From Gimesia chilikensis (lineage in GTDB: Bacteria > Planctomycetota > Planctomycetia > Planctomycetales > Planctomycetaceae), in NCBI RefSeq assembly GCF_008329715.1, contig NZ_VTSR01000010.1, forward strand, positions 1-64,000: a DNA stretch of 64,000 nucleotides. The letters are read 5' to 3'. A program made the position numbers and the translations under genes. The notes under the pieces are model-generated. The model was not told the origin of the DNA. It saw only the letters and a program-made list of their open reading frames with translations, and did no database searches. Positions 29,556 to 36,839 of this stretch are shown here, in pieces; position 1 is the stretch's first letter; each line of letters begins with the position of its first letter.

Positions 29556-30596
29556 TTAAGGATAGGAAAATGCCTCAGGGTACAACGCCTGTGCCAGTTT
29601 TTGAAGTCCCTGCACCACCCGCGGACCGGGCCGGGAAATCACATCGTCTTCAATCAGATACACGCGTCCCTCTTTTACCGCTGTCATGTCCGACCATCCC
29701 GGACGTTGACGCAGCTTCTCAAGCACCTCACGCGCGTCGCTGGGCCCCGCTTTCATGCGTGGTAGAACAATCACGTCCGGGTTGCGCAGAATCAGGGTCT
29801 CTTCACTCACCTGGGGATACGCAGGCTCCACATCCGCGAAGACATTCTCTCCCCCAGCCAGCGTGATCAACTCTCCGATAAACGAGTGCGGGCCGGCAGT
29901 CATCAACGGCTGATCCCAGACCCGGTAAAAAACTTTAGGCCGCTCCTCTTTCTGAAACGGTTTGATCTGCTTCTGTACTCCAGCGATCTCCTCCTTCAAC
30001 CGGGCGATCAATTTCTGTCCCTGTCGAGAATGCCCGGTCGCCTGCCCGATTCCCAGCATCGCTTTTTCGATATCCGCCACCGACTGCGATTCCAGGGCCA
30101 ACACTGGAATCTTGAGCGTCTCCAGTTGCGCCGCCAGCTGACGATGATAATCCCCGCCGGTCACAATCAGATCCGGCTGTAACTCCACCAGCGCTTCCAG
30201 GCTGATGCTGCCCGGGTTTGCCAGCGCTATCTGTTTCAGTTCCTCTGTCTCCGGCGGATAATTGCACAGCGACGTGCAGCCCACCATCTGCTCACCTGCC
30301 CCCAGCGCAAATAGCGTCTCCGTATGCGACGGAAGCAGCGAAATAATCCGCCGTGGCTGTTTCGCCAGCGTGACATCCCGCCCCTGATAATCTTTCACCG
30401 TCACCGGGAACGACTGCGCCTCCGCAACGACGTCGACTTCCGTCGCTTCCGAAGCAGCCGGCAGCTCAGACGCAGGTGCCTGCGCCCCCTGCTCTGTCTG
30501 TGATGCAACCGAACCCGCTTCCTGCGTACCACAGCCCGCCGACCAGGTCAGCGTCAGTAAGAACAGGATCAGTTTCAATTCGAATTGATGTTTCAT
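29556..30596 (-). CDS. btuF: ABC importer substrate-binding lipoprotein, cobalamin type
   Basis: The 346-residue protein begins with a lipoprotein signal (WSAGC, Cys22), followed by an acidic low-complexity linker to about residue 60 and a type III periplasmic binding domain. RIISLLPSHTETLFALGAGE near 83-102, the SISLEAL helix and the VWDQPLMTAGPHSFIGEL segment match BtuF-like cobalamin-binding proteins more than siderophore binders. It opens the transporter operon, 135 bp after metE on the same strand. It would hand substrate to the BtuC-like permease. Confidence 0.85.
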   Translation of the reverse strand: MKHQFELKLILFLLTLTWSAGCGTQEAGSVASQTEQGAQAPASELPAASEATEVDVVAEAQSFPVTVKDYQGRDVTLAKQPRRIISLLPSHTETLFALGAGEQMVGCTSLCNYPPETEELKQIALANPGSISLEALVELQPDLIVTGGDYHRQLAAQLETLKIPVLALESQSVADIEKAMLGIGQATGHSRQGQKLIARLKEEIAGVQKQIKPFQKEERPKVFYRVWDQPLMTAGPHSFIGELITLAGGENVFADVEPAYPQVSEETLILRNPDVIVLPRMKAGPSDAREVLEKLRQRPGWSDMTAVKEGRVYLIEDDVISRPGPRVVQGLQKLAQALYPEAFSYP

Positions 30597-30649
30597 ATCA
30601 GTGTCTGTTTCTATTTCTTTTCGCGGGGAACAGCCCCATTAGTCCCTAT

Positions 30650-30699
30650 CGTAGATCAGCCCGGAATGTCCGACAACGAACATTCCGCAGCTGACTACG
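30650..30699 (-). other. long stem-loop between metE and btuF
   Basis: An imperfect 50-nt stem-loop pairs CGTAGATCAGC (30650-30660) with GCTGACTACG (30690-30699) and, inside it, GGAATGT with ACATTCC around a 10-nt loop. There is no clean T-tract on the minus strand. It may be a transcript-processing or stability element between metE and btuFCD. Confidence 0.4.
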
Positions 30700-30731
30700 T
30701 TTTCAGTCATCTTTTCCTATGATTCACACGT

Positions 30732-33050
30732 TCAGACGCGTGACAGCCACCGGGCCCGCAGTTGCTGCGCCGCCGCGACCATGTTCTCCAGCGAGGGTTT
30801 GACTTCCTCCCATTTGCGGGTCTTCAGGCCGCAATCAGGATTCACCCACAACTGGCGGGGCTGCAAAACTTCGAGAGCTTTCTCCAGCAGGTACTCAATC
30901 GACTCCACCGTCGGCACCCGGGGCGAATGAATGTCATATACGCCGGGTCCGATTTCATTCGGATACTGATACTGCACGAACGCATCCAGCAGCTCCATAT
31001 TACTCCGTGAAGTCTCAATCGAAATCACATCCGCGTCCAGAGCCCCGATCGCTTCGATGATATCGTTGAATTCCGAATAGCACATGTGCGTGTGGATCTG
31101 GGTTTCGTCTTCCACTCCCGCCGAGGCCAGCCGGAAACAGTCCACTGCCCACTGCAGATACGCGTCCCAGTCGGCTTTCCTGAGCGGCAGACCTTCCCGG
31201 ATCGCCGGTTCATCGATCTGAATCACCCGGATGCCGCTCGCTTCGAGATCGAGCACTTCATCCCGGATCGCCAGCCCGATCTGCTGGCAGGTCACGCTCC
31301 GTGGCTGATCGTCTCTGACAAACGACCATTGCAGAATCGTCACCGGCCCGGTGAGCATGCCCTTCATCAGCTTCTCGGTGCAGGACTGTGCATAAGCAGT
31401 CCACTTCACGGTCATCGGCTCTTTTCGCAGCACATCACCAAAGATCACGGGGGGCTTCACACACCGGGAACCATAACTCTGCACCCAGCCATGCTTCGTC
31501 GCGATGAAGCCTTCCAGCTGTTCGCCGAAGTATTCGACCATGTCGTTCCGCTCCGCTTCGCCATGCACGAGCACATCCAGACCGATCTCTTCCTGGCAGC
31601 GAATATCACTGGCGATACAGTTCTTGAGAAACTCCTCATACGCCGCTTCCTGCAGTTCCCCTTTCTTGAACGCGGCCCGCGCCTTGCGGATGTCGTCAGT
31701 CTGCGGGAACGAACCGATGGTCGTCGTCGGAAACAAAGGCAGCTGCAGTTCGTGCGTCTGGATCGTCTGCCGCTCCGGATAAGGAGACTGCCGTCGCAGC
31801 ATCTCTTCCGTCACCCCGGCACAGCGTTCCTTGACCTCCGCACGATGCACGCGCTCCGACTTCCGTCGGGATTCCATCTTCTCGTCGTACCAGGCCAGTT
31901 CCGCAGCCACTGATTTCCGTCCGCCATTGATGGCTCGCGTGATCAGGTTGATCTCCTCCAGCTTCTGCTGCGCGTAAGCCAGCCACTGGCGCACCTCGGG
32001 ATCCAGTCCCGACTCCAGCGACAGATCGACGGGCGTATGCAGCAGCGAACAGGAAGGACCGATCAAAACGCGATCTGTCCCCAGCCGTTCCACGACGGTT
32101 TCCACCAGCGAAATCGAGCGGCTGACATCGTTCTTCCAGATATTCCGCCCGTCAACGACTCCCAGCGAGAGTGAAAGTTCTTCCGGCAGTTGGGCCAGCA
32201 CGTCTTCCAGCTGTTCTGGTGCCCGCACCAGATCGATGTGCAGCGCTTCGACCGGCAGCGACACCGCCGTCGACAGGTTCTCTTTCAGATCACCAAAATA
32301 CGTGGCCAGCACAATTTTGAGCTGGTTCCCATTGATCGACAGCCGATCGTAGGCCCGCTGAAAGGCCGTCCGCTGGGCTTCCGTCAGATCGAGCACCAGG
32401 CAGGGTTCGTCAATCTGCACCCACTCCGCCCCGGCTGCCGCCAGTTCCGCAAGTACTTCCGCATATACAGGCAACAGTGCATCGAGCAGGCTTAAGGGAT
32501 CGATATCCGCCTCCCAGGTCTTCCCCAACAACAGAAACGAAACCGGCCCCAGCAGCACCGGACGCGTCTCGATCCCCAGGGCTTTCGCTTCCAGGTACTC
32601 CGTGATCGGTTTCCGCGAAGCGAGCTGGAACTGCAGATCCCCCTCAAACTCAGGGACCAGGTAATGGTAGTTCGTATCAAACCATTTGGTCATCTCCAGT
32701 GCCGCGACACCTTCGGTTGAGGCGGTCACCGACTGTCCCCCCTTACCACCCCGCGCCATCGCGAAGTAAGTCGCCAGGTCAACTTCTTCCCCCGACCATT
32801 CAAACCGCCGGGGAATCGCACCGACCAGCGCCGCGGTATCCAGTACCTGGTCGTAAAGAGAAAAATCGTTGGAGGGAATGTGCGCGATTCCCGCCTGCTG
32901 TTGTCGTTTCCAGTTGGTTTCACGCAGTTCACGACAGACATTGTGTAATTCCGCTTCCGAAATTTTTCCGGACCAGAATTTTTCAACGGCCCGTTTCAGT
33001 TCTCGTTGTACGCCGATACGGGGAAATCCAAGATTGGTAGCAATAGCCAT
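30732..33050 (-). CDS. metE: cobalamin-independent methionine synthase
   Basis: This 772-residue enzyme transfers the methyl group of 5-methyltetrahydropteroyltri-L-glutamate to homocysteine, completing methionine synthesis without B12. The two-barrel MetE organisation is complete: N-terminal barrel about 1-360 and catalytic barrel about 430-770. Zinc ligands are recognisable: His and Cys in THMCYSEF, Glu in ISIETSRS and Cys in NPDCGLKTRKW. AAGGAG precedes the ATG at a good distance. It lies upstream of a B12-type importer on the same strand, a pairing that makes B12-responsive control plausible, although I see no canonical B12 box. Confidence 0.97.
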   Translation of the reverse strand: MAIATNLGFPRIGVQRELKRAVEKFWSGKISEAELHNVCRELRETNWKRQQQAGIAHIPSNDFSLYDQVLDTAALVGAIPRRFEWSGEEVDLATYFAMARGGKGGQSVTASTEGVAALEMTKWFDTNYHYLVPEFEGDLQFQLASRKPITEYLEAKALGIETRPVLLGPVSFLLLGKTWEADIDPLSLLDALLPVYAEVLAELAAAGAEWVQIDEPCLVLDLTEAQRTAFQRAYDRLSINGNQLKIVLATYFGDLKENLSTAVSLPVEALHIDLVRAPEQLEDVLAQLPEELSLSLGVVDGRNIWKNDVSRSISLVETVVERLGTDRVLIGPSCSLLHTPVDLSLESGLDPEVRQWLAYAQQKLEEINLITRAINGGRKSVAAELAWYDEKMESRRKSERVHRAEVKERCAGVTEEMLRRQSPYPERQTIQTHELQLPLFPTTTIGSFPQTDDIRKARAAFKKGELQEAAYEEFLKNCIASDIRCQEEIGLDVLVHGEAERNDMVEYFGEQLEGFIATKHGWVQSYGSRCVKPPVIFGDVLRKEPMTVKWTAYAQSCTEKLMKGMLTGPVTILQWSFVRDDQPRSVTCQQIGLAIRDEVLDLEASGIRVIQIDEPAIREGLPLRKADWDAYLQWAVDCFRLASAGVEDETQIHTHMCYSEFNDIIEAIGALDADVISIETSRSNMELLDAFVQYQYPNEIGPGVYDIHSPRVPTVESIEYLLEKALEVLQPRQLWVNPDCGLKTRKWEEVKPSLENMVAAAQQLRARWLSRV

Positions 33051-33225
33051 CTGCTGGCTCCTTTCAAAGTGTATTGATAATTATTGTGTTAGTAAGCGTT
33101 CCGCCACCGCGCGTACCGGGAGCGCACGTGACATCGGTGCGTACCGGCAGCGGCGACGTGTCTGTGAAAGTTTTGAAAGCAGCGCGCACGTTGTGCGCAG
33201 ACCTTCCCTGAGTTCACAGACCGTG

Positions 33226-33268
33226 AAAAAACAAAAAGCGATCGAGATCAGACTAAGCGCGCTGATCT
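33226..33268 (-). terminator. possible intrinsic terminator or attenuator in the metE leader
   Basis: On the minus strand AGATCAG (33262-33268) pairs with CTGATCT (33245-33251) around a 10-nt loop, and a tract CTTTTTGTTTTTT follows after 6 nt. It lies about 175 bp upstream of the metE start, where an attenuator would be placed. The short stem and the 6-nt gap before the T-tract make it tentative. Confidence 0.35.
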
Positions 33269-33786
33269 TTGACGGAGCACTGCAGACAGGAACCGCGCCG
33301 GCACGATTACCGGCGCAACCTCAAGGCGCGCAGGCAGAAACCGAACAGGGATCTGACGGGGTTTACAGGCATTAACACTCGCGCAGGATCGAACACACAA
33401 TCGAGAACGAGGGCCGCGCACTCAACTCGCGGTGCGCGCAGCAGCAGTGCCAGTCTTAGACCAGGCGCATGTCAGACTCTGCATCATCGGCGTCTCCAAC
33501 CCGTCTGTATTCGGGCGAGACATACAGTCGGTCACACCAGTGGACGCGCTGCATGTAGAGAGTCATAGCTGTTTTCCTGTGAAAACGAAACAAAGCCAGG
33601 AAGTGAAACGAAGCGTTCAACGTCTCATCAATTCCAACGGACAGCGAGCTTAACAGTCGACACAAGATTCGTCAACTTGAAAATCAGTCAAAACGATCAG
33701 TCGGTGTGAGAACCGAATTTGACATGCAGACACACGAAACAGAAACTGGTTCCAATCCAGTTAGTACTGTCTCAAACAGTCGCTGC

Positions 33787-33848
33787 GATTTTCTGTGTAT
33801 TGCTTGATCATTTTTATGAACCACGAAAGGCACGAAACACACGAAAAT
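33787..33848 (+). repeat. short dispersed repeat, copy 1 (ACGAAA-rich)
   Basis: The sequence around TTCTGTGTATTGCTTGATCA and TGAACCACGAAAGGCACGAAA recurs in diverged form at 35885-35938. Its right part has a 9-bp periodic ACGAAAnnn pattern. It lies in non-coding DNA. Confidence 0.6.
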
Positions 33849-33938
33849 ATTCTGTTCGCAGTACATTTACATTGGTGTCATATTTTAAGAGTCCCGCGCC
33901 TTGACTATCGAGCCAATTTGATCTCAACACCGAAGAGA

Positions 33939-34123
33939 GGGTAGGCCCGAATGCAATTCGGGCCGAGCGCAGCGAGCAGGAAACTGACAGTGATGTCTCA
34001 TGTTTTCAGAGCACCACTCCGCTGCTGACCAAAGTCAAATCGGTTTCTGCTTTCTCCATTGCCAGAGTGCTCTGACAGTTTCCTGTTGTCTCCGACAACC
34101 CCGAATTACATTCGGGGATACCC
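33939..34123 (+). repeat. 185-bp palindromic dispersed repeat, copy 1
   Basis: The element runs from GGGTAGGCCCGAAT to ATTCGGGGATACCC, an imperfect terminal inverted repeat. Inside are nested palindromes: GGCCCGAAT/ATTCGGGCC, CAGGAAACTGACAG against CTGACAGTTTCCTG, TCAGAGCAC/GTGCTCTGA and CCCCGAAT/ATTCGGGG. It matches a copy of the same length at 35698-35882 with about 11 differences counted by eye. It looks like a REP/REPIN-type or miniature mobile element without coding capacity. Confidence 0.85.
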
Positions 34124-34162
34124 GGCTGACACGCGAATCAGAAACTGGTTCTTGACACATTT

Positions 34163-34777
34163 TTATGATCCGGATTCCGATCGAAGCTGATCAATCAGTT
34201 CCTGGGCTTCGGGAGTTGAAAACCATCCCAGCCGGTCACCAAGACCATCAATTGGGTTGTAGTCGCCGATGAGTGATACACCACTTGCGTCGGGCTTGAT
34301 GCGCAGGTAGCCCGCCACCCATTCTTTTTTTGAGTTCACGGTTTGGGCAAGCGCAGCGAGTTGTTGATTCAGTGAGACAGTCTCAGAGTCATCTTCATAG
34401 TCGCAGAAGACGCACGTCTCGGACTCATCACGGAATTTGCAGTGACAGTCGGGTGATGTGCAACAATACATAGTGAGCTCCGATATCACCCCATCTGCAA
34501 TATCCTCGATCTCGGTCTCATGGAGCGCCAAGAACCAGCGGCCGTATTTCCTGTCTCCTGCGGGGAAGTATGTGAATTCAAACGGTCGGTTATCCCCGCC
34601 AACCCACCCGCCGCAAATTGCACCCACTTGAATTGCATCCTCGAAGTCGATCGGCATGTCATCGGGATCGCGCTCGGCTTCGTCGATGACTTCTCGTACC
34701 TCGCGCAACGATTCGCGGAGTTCGTCTGGAATCGGAACTTTACGTTGATCCTTTGGTCGTGGATTACATTGACGCAT
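34163..34777 (-). CDS. hypothetical protein with a Cys-rich zinc-binding-like segment
   Basis: The 204-residue protein is not recognised. The first 45 residues are charged and helical (LRESLREVREVIDEAERD). The middle carries two cysteine pairs in CCTSPDCHCKF and CVFCDYEDD, spaced about 12 residues apart and likely to bind zinc. The C-terminus (QELIDQLRSES) is helical. The body has an ordered, SUKH/Imm-like feel (WFLALHETEIEDI), but I cannot assign it. It has no clear Shine-Dalgarno. It sits just after the first 185-bp repeat, in a region of orphan genes. Confidence 0.6.
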   Translation of the reverse strand: MRQCNPRPKDQRKVPIPDELRESLREVREVIDEAERDPDDMPIDFEDAIQVGAICGGWVGGDNRPFEFTYFPAGDRKYGRWFLALHETEIEDIADGVISELTMYCCTSPDCHCKFRDESETCVFCDYEDDSETVSLNQQLAALAQTVNSKKEWVAGYLRIKPDASGVSLIGDYNPIDGLGDRLGWFSTPEAQELIDQLRSESGS

Positions 34778-34871
34778 GGTACGGCATTCAGAGTATCACT
34801 TGAATCAGATTGGGAATATAAAGTGAGCAAGTCACATTGAGCACCATTCAATTTCCGGGGAACTTCATGTC

Positions 34872-35549
34872 ATGATTCAAACATCAAACATTAGATATGA
34901 ATATCAGGAATGGCCGTTCGAAAAGCCTGAATATCACTTCTTAGTTTTAGATATCTTTGTCTGGCTCATAGGGTTTCCGATTGTTGGCCTGGTGCTGATC
35001 ATGCCTGTTCAACTACTGATACGTCTGGTGGTAGATAATAATAGTATTTTTATTATCAGAGTACTGGGACTTATTACTATTCTTGTCACGATGATCTTTG
35101 GATTCAAAAAGATACTTCAAAACCGTAGAGATCAGTACGAAAGTTGGTTGGAAGAGAAAGAATTGCATGAAAAGGAAGTAGCAGGAGCGTATGCAGAAAT
35201 ATTTACGATCACCAATATTATCCAATATTGGCCAATTGAAGAAGAAGGAGAGCCCGTAAAAGGCTATCTGATAAGAACCTAGGAAAATGAATGGTTTTAT
35301 ATCATTTCAGATGATTTATATGATTTTGATGTAGATTGTTTCCCCAAAAGCCAAGTGACAATCATTAGAGCTCCATTATCAAAATATCTGCTGGAAATAA
35401 TGACACAAGGGAGAGAAGTCGAGTATATGGAAACTGTCAAACTTGATCAGTTTATTGACGACTACAACTATCATGATATTCGTTTTGATATCCTGGCCCC
35501 TGGATTATGCCAAACACTACAGGCAAGCCTGTTAGAGGATGGAACATAA
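34872..35549 (+). pseudogene. membrane protein gene split by an in-frame amber codon
   Basis: A 136-residue frame with two transmembrane helices (about 24-49 and 55-75) and a charged, coiled-coil-like region ends at TAG (35280-35282). The same frame continues without another stop for 88 further codons (ENEWFYIISDDLYDFDVDCF onward) to TAA at 35547-35549, with normal amino-acid composition. The join reads naturally as one protein of about 225 residues. One substitution in a former sense codon would explain the TAG; sequencing error or readthrough are alternatives. The region is AT-rich compared with its surroundings, suggesting acquired DNA. The family is unknown. Confidence 0.65.
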
Positions 35550-35697
35550 GCTGCATTGATTTTGTGCAGGAAAAGACAAAAGACCGGCCCCCTTTTCTGT
35601 TCCATCATCATACATTTGTCGTCATTCCCATGACCTTGCCCCCAACTCTGTACCAGTTGGAATGCGAGTGAACAAGGTTTTTTCAGCCACCCCAAAT

Positions 35698-35882
35698 GGG
35701 TAGGCCCGAATTGCATTCGGGCCGAGCGCAGCGAGCAGGAAACTGACAGTGAGGTCTCACGTTTTCAGAGCACCACTCCTCTGCGGACCAAAGTCAAATC
35801 GGTTTCTGCTTTCTCCATTGCCAGAGTGCTCTGACAGTTTCCCGTTGTCTCGGACAACCCCGAGTTCCATTCGGGGATACCC
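35698..35882 (+). repeat. 185-bp palindromic dispersed repeat, copy 2
   Basis: This is a direct-orientation copy of the element at 33939-34123, 1.76 kb away, with the same ends and length. The internal palindrome GTTGTCTCGGACAAC is better paired here than in copy 1. The two copies enclose the Cys-rich hypothetical gene and the amber-split gene. Confidence 0.85.
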
Positions 35883-35884
35883 GG

Positions 35885-35938
35885 CGTTTTCTGTATTTTG
35901 ATTGCCCATTTGATGAACCACGAACGACACGAAAAACT
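35885..35938 (+). repeat. short dispersed repeat, copy 2 (ACGAAA-rich)
   Basis: It is a diverged copy of 33787-33848, sharing TTTTCTGT, the ATTGnnnATTT segment and TGAACCACGAA followed by ACACGAAAA. It begins 2 bp after the 185-bp element, whereas copy 1 lies about 90 bp before the other 185-bp element. Confidence 0.55.
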
Positions 35939-35960
35939 CTTCTATATCTTTGTATTACTT

Positions 35961-36302
35961 TTACATCTCTTCATCCATAGTTTGCTGGGCCAATTCAACT
36001 CGCCGTGAGTGGTCTTTGTCAGCAATTAGTTCTTTGATACCTATACACACTGCCGTCCAACCATTCCGATTAGTGTAATCGTTTTTAAATTCATCCGATG
36101 ACTGAAGATAGTGGTGCCATGTTTCTAAATCGAATCCAAAATCCTGCCCCGTCAATTCTCGAAGATACTGCAATGCTCTTCTCATTGCATCAATTCGATC
36201 TTCTTCTTTTGCCAAGTCGCTTGGCACCCCGCAGAGCGCACCTCCCAGGTTTAAGACGTACATTTGCAAACTTCTTATTCGACCCAGACCATATGTCCGC
36301 AT
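35961..36302 (-). CDS. hypothetical protein
   Basis: The 113-residue protein is not assigned to a family. I place the start at 36302 because GAGG at 36309-36312 lies 6 nt upstream; an in-frame ATG at 36314 has no such site. The sequence is ordered, with helical segments AMRRALQYLRELTGQDFGFD and ETWHHYLQS; the latter resembles a phrase that recurs in planctomycete hypothetical proteins with HEAT-like or tandem-helix structure. There is no signal peptide or membrane helix. It is in the orphan-gene region right of the second repeat. Confidence 0.6.
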   Translation of the reverse strand: MRTYGLGRIRSLQMYVLNLGGALCGVPSDLAKEEDRIDAMRRALQYLRELTGQDFGFDLETWHHYLQSSDEFKNDYTNRNGWTAVCIGIKELIADKDHSRRVELAQQTMDEEM

Positions 36303-36401
36303 TACCGACCTCATAACTTATAGAATAATTATCAAAGCCCCCTTTTCTCTTCACCCTTTTATGTCTTCATACACTTCAACACAACGAAATAAATAATCGC
36401 C

Positions 36402-36440
36402 AATAAAGGGGACAGAACAAATCTGTATCGCCTCTTTATT
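36402..36440. repeat. 39-bp palindromic (REP-like) element
   Basis: AATAAAG at the left pairs with CTTTATT at the right, and ACAGA pairs with TCTGT inside, giving an interrupted hairpin. The GGGGACAGA core resembles REP sequences seen near IS200-like transposases in many genomes. It lies 20 bp after the stop of the zinc-ribbon gene and could act as its transcript end. Confidence 0.45.
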
Positions 36441-36459
36441 CAACCGTTTAGGAATCCAC

Positions 36460-36708
36460 TCACTCTGCATACGACCGCAGCAGACCACAGGCTGGGCAAC
36501 GATAGGTAGAAATCTTTCTCGTTCCGGATTCGTCGATATGAATCGTCTGAGTTCTGTTCTTTAACTTCATCCCGAAAAAAGTGTCGCCTGCACTTTCGGG
36601 ATCACCTGGATGCCACACCGTTTGCAGGGCTCCCAGAAAGGTATTATCCGGGACAAATCCTTTTTCCATCTCCGTTTCGCAGTCAGGGCACCGTGGTATT
36701 ATACTCAT
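36460..36708 (-). CDS. small zinc-ribbon protein (DUF6487-like)
   Basis: This 82-residue protein has two CxxC pairs, CPDC near the N-terminus and CPAC near the C-terminus, which together would bind one zinc in a split ribbon. The middle contains conserved-looking aromatic and Gly residues (NTFLGALQTVWHPGDPE) and a basic strand. It resembles the PF20097/DUF6487 zinc-ribbon family, of unknown function. It is a solitary minus-strand gene followed by the palindromic element at 36402. Confidence is good that it is a gene, lower for the family name. Confidence 0.7.
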   Translation of the reverse strand: MSIIPRCPDCETEMEKGFVPDNTFLGALQTVWHPGDPESAGDTFFGMKLKNRTQTIHIDESGTRKISTYRCPACGLLRSYAE

Positions 36709-36839
36709 TAGAATCTCCAGTAAGTCATGTTGTTAAACAGGCCGACTGAAGTTGAACGCAAGCGGACCACCTTTAGATCACGGAAATTTTGAACGGCAGA
36801 TAAAAAAGTCAAGCCCTGCTTTTATCCCAACCCCAAAAA

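Larger units (their letters stand above)
33051..34162. other. 1.1-kb non-coding stretch: metE leader and repeats
   Basis: The part at 33100-33470 next to metE is GC-rich and full of short inverted and direct repeats (GCGTACCGG occurs twice within 33108-33148; GCGCAC/GTGCGC pair at 33184-33198). It probably contains the metE promoter and a structured leader. From 33780 onward it holds a short dispersed repeat and the first copy of a 185-bp palindromic repeat. Frames of 60-170 codons exist on both strands but have no recognisable protein sequence or ribosome-binding site. Confidence 0.5.
35550..35960. other. non-coding stretch with repeats
   Basis: The first 145 bp show no gene I can support. 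The remainder is taken up by the second copies of the 185-bp and the short ACGAAA-rich repeats. Confidence 0.5.

Noticed and set aside
33051-33480. Cobalamin riboswitch upstream of metE
   Set aside because: I looked on the minus strand for the B12 box and the GCCACTG element and found no convincing match, so I report only a structured leader.
33269-33568. Possible small genes upstream of metE
   Set aside because: The frames have biased, low-complexity composition from GC-rich repeats, no ribosome-binding sites and no similarity I recognise.
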